A DNA stretch of 33,669 bases from Eubacterium sp. (GTDB taxonomy: Bacteria > Bacillota > Clostridia > Lachnospirales > Lachnospiraceae). Each line of letters starts with the position of its first letter. Position 1 is the first letter of the stretch. The DNA is taken from the NCBI GenBank assembly GCA_017472565.1, contig JAFUPY010000057.1:1-33669 (forward strand). Reading direction: 5' to 3'. The position numbers were made by a program, and so were the translations under genes. Below are positions 31,597-33,669 of the stretch, piece by piece. The notes beneath the pieces are model-generated. The model did not search any database, had not been told where the DNA came from, and saw only the letters and a program-made list of their open reading frames with translations.

Positions 31597-33669
31597 TTAC
31601 TTAGCCAGTAACATCATGATTGCGTTGCTTCTCTGAACAAATGCTGCCATTTCTTCAGAGGTCAATGGATGGTTGGAAAGTCTTGCCAGATCGTAAAGTT
31701 GTTCGCAGAAGGTTGGAACGTTTTCTGATTCTGGATTTTCCAGAATGTAGTTTACCAGTGGGTTTGCCACATTCAATGTCAGTGACTCGTGAATTGCAAA
31801 CATGGATGGATCCATGCCGTACATATTGTACATCTTCATCATATCCTGCATACGTCTGTCTGTTTCGCTGACTGTTAAAATAGAAGCAACCGTAGCGTCT
31901 TTTAACTTTTCTACTTTTACATCCAGGGCATCGTTTCCTAATGCTTTTCTGAAAATATCGGTGAGCGCATCCAAAGCAGCCTGTAACTCTTCTTCTGAAA
32001 CATCCTCTTTTAAGGCGCTTGTGATGTCAGCATCGATACGCATGAACTGATACTGTTCATTTCTTGCTTCCAACTGGGAAATGAAGGAAGCATCGATGGA
32101 GTGAGTCAGGATAACCGCATTCATATCCTGTTCTTTGAACATCTGGATGTACTGACCCTGCTGTTCAAGGTCTGTTACATAGTAGATGGTCTTTTTCTCT
32201 GCTTCATCGTTGTTGTCATCCATAGCATCAACGTTTTCATCAACAACTTCCACATCTACGTCGGAGCCATCTTCGGAAACGGCTTTTCCTTCTTTTACAA
32301 GCAGTTCTGGAAGTGTGAGATACTTATCATTCAAGTCTTTGAACAGGATGAAGTTGTTCATTCTGTCACAGAATTTTTCGTCTCTTAAGCAACCAAATTT
32401 GATAAATGGGCTGATGTCATCCCAGTATTTTTCATAATTTTCTTTCTCTGTTTTGCACATGCCGGACAGCTTGTCTGCCACTTTCTTTGTGATGTAGTCA
32501 GAGATTTTCTTTACAAAACCATCGTTCTGCAGCGCACTTCTGGAAACATTCAGTGGCAGGTCTGGACAGTCAATGACACCTTTTAAGAGCATCAAAAACT
32601 CTGGAATCACTTCCTTGATGTTATCAGCGATAAACACCTGGTTGTTATACAGCTTGATTGTTCCTTCAATGGAATCGTATTCTGTATTGATTTTTGGGAA
32701 ATACAGAATACCCTTCAAGTTGAAAGGATAGTCCATGTTCAGGTGAATCCAGAACAGTGGTTCTTTGTAATCCTTGAATACGTTGCGGTAGAAGGCCTTA
32801 TAGTCTTCTTCCGAGCATTCGTTCGGATGTTTAGTCCACAGTGGATGTGTATCATTCAGTGGCACTGGGCGCTTGATGATCTTTGCTTTTTCCTGACGTG
32901 GAGAAACTTCAACGATTTCCTTTGTGCCATCTTCCTTTTCTTTTACTTCTGTTTTTGCTTCTTCAATGATAGTCTCAACAAGCGTATCTTTTTCTGTCAG
33001 TTCATCCATAGGAATGGTTTCATATGCAGGTTCTGCATTTTCATTTTCCAGATAGATGGCTGTTGGCATGAAAGAGCAGTATTTTGTGATCACTTCTCTT
33101 GCACGGTATTCGTTGGCGAATTCCAGACAATCTTCGTTTAAGAACAGTGTGATGGTAGTACCAACGGCATCTCTTGTGCCATCAGACATATCAAACTCTG
33201 TGCCGCCGTCACATTCCCAGTGAACAGGTGCTGCGCCTTCTTTGTAAGACAGGGTATCAATATGCACTTCGTCTGCAACCATAAAAGCAGAGTAGAAGCC
33301 AAGACCAAAGTGTCCGATAATCTGATCTTCATTTGCTTTGTCTTTATATTTTTCCAGAAAGTCTGTTGCTCCGGAAAACGCAATCTGGTTGATATATTCT
33401 TCCACTTCGTCAGCGGTCATACCAAGACCATTGTCGATAAATTTCAAAGTCTTATCCTGTGCATTCACCACAATTTTGATCTTCGCTTCGTAATCATCTG
33501 GAATAGAGTATTCACCCATCATATCCAGCTTTTTCAGCTTGGTGATCGCATCGCAGCCGTTGGAAATCAGCTCACGATAAAAAATATCATGGTCAGAATA
33601 GAGCCATTTTTTGATAATTGGGAAAATGTTTTCACTGTTGATAGAAAGACTACCGTGTTTGTTACTCAT
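31597..33669 (-). CDS. htpG: Hsp90-family molecular chaperone HtpG
   Basis: This is a 690-residue Hsp90 homologue, an ATP-dependent homodimeric cytosolic chaperone. The GHKL ATPase motifs are present: E33 and N37 in RELISNGCDA, D79 in DNGLGM, and GHFGLGFYSAFMV. Middle-domain residues include DLPLNVSRSALQ with the catalytic Arg. An acidic stretch (VDVEVVDENVDAMDDNNDEAE, about residues 466-486) and a charged linker (EVKEKEDGTKEI, about 242-253) are longer than in E. coli HtpG. The ATG is the last three bases of the window, so the promoter and any heat-shock operator lie outside. The N-terminus (KHGSLSINSENIFPI) matches clostridial HtpG, so the gene is probably complete. Confidence 0.95.
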   Translation of the reverse strand: MSNKHGSLSINSENIFPIIKKWLYSDHDIFYRELISNGCDAITKLKKLDMMGEYSIPDDYEAKIKIVVNAQDKTLKFIDNGLGMTADEVEEYINQIAFSGATDFLEKYKDKANEDQIIGHFGLGFYSAFMVADEVHIDTLSYKEGAAPVHWECDGGTEFDMSDGTRDAVGTTITLFLNEDCLEFANEYRAREVITKYCSFMPTAIYLENENAEPAYETIPMDELTEKDTLVETIIEEAKTEVKEKEDGTKEIVEVSPRQEKAKIIKRPVPLNDTHPLWTKHPNECSEEDYKAFYRNVFKDYKEPLFWIHLNMDYPFNLKGILYFPKINTEYDSIEGTIKLYNNQVFIADNIKEVIPEFLMLLKGVIDCPDLPLNVSRSALQNDGFVKKISDYITKKVADKLSGMCKTEKENYEKYWDDISPFIKFGCLRDEKFCDRMNNFILFKDLNDKYLTLPELLVKEGKAVSEDGSDVDVEVVDENVDAMDDNNDEAEKKTIYYVTDLEQQGQYIQMFKEQDMNAVILTHSIDASFISQLEARNEQYQFMRIDADITSALKEDVSEEELQAALDALTDIFRKALGNDALDVKVEKLKDATVASILTVSETDRRMQDMMKMYNMYGMDPSMFAIHESLTLNVANPLVNYILENPESENVPTFCEQLYDLARLSNHPLTSEEMAAFVQRSNAIMMLLAK

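Noticed and set aside
31802-33141. Several open frames antisense to htpG and others antisense to addA/addB
   Set aside because: They follow the codon bias of real genes on the opposite strand and show no family motif or ribosome binding site.

Overview
The window looks like chromosomal DNA from a low-to-moderate GC Gram-positive anaerobe of the Clostridia, most likely a Lachnospiraceae gut bacterium. This is inferred from AddAB rather than RecBCD, strong AAGGAGG-type ribosome binding sites, a tandem glycine riboswitch with AgcS transporters, a FliB-type lysine methylase, and BspA-like LRR and FHA/kinase proteins. No marker gene that fixes the genus is present.

Layout. 1-495 is a non-coding, repeat-rich leader, followed by an AAA_14/DUF4143 ATPase (496-1794) and a protein with an HTH-like segment (1882-3000). 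A convergent XRE regulator (3002-3322, minus) sits beside the first genes of a large signalling cluster. The cluster runs from 3499 to 14925 on the plus strand: a TPR-like small protein, a membrane protein with a degenerate trypsin-like domain and two FHA domains, a PrsW-type intramembrane protease fused to FHA, a Ser/Thr kinase fused to a divergent FHA, a zinc-ribbon FHA protein, a membrane PP2C phosphatase, a soluble PP2C phosphatase, a zinc-ribbon kinase with a transmembrane segment and BspA-like LRR ectodomain, a third kinase broken by a one-base frameshift, and an orphan zinc-ribbon/kinase N-lobe pseudokinase. Together they have the writers, erasers and readers of phosphothreonine signalling plus membrane and surface input modules. 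This is the most interesting protein-coding system here. Matching half-sites at the XRE promoter and the FHA operon promoter suggest that the XRE protein controls it.

15009-16187 is a FliB-like lysine N-methylase. 16321-18344 is a tandem pair of UroD-family methyltransferase-like genes. A sigma-A promoter, a two-aptamer glycine riboswitch and a terminator (18552-18950) then lead into the first of two AgcS sodium:alanine/glycine symporters (19021-20442, 20660-22075). The second has its own promoter.

22247-31441 is a housekeeping run: addB and addA (4-base overlap), maf with an unusual Cys tail, a small acidic protein, and a PrsA/parvulin-like lipoprotein. htpG (31597-33669, minus) converges on it and begins at the last base of the window.

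The most interesting RNA-level observation is a 41-base structured core found twice (22115-22155 and 31470-31510). It has a compensatory base-pair change and is embedded both times in otherwise different terminator hairpins at the 3' ends of unrelated genes.
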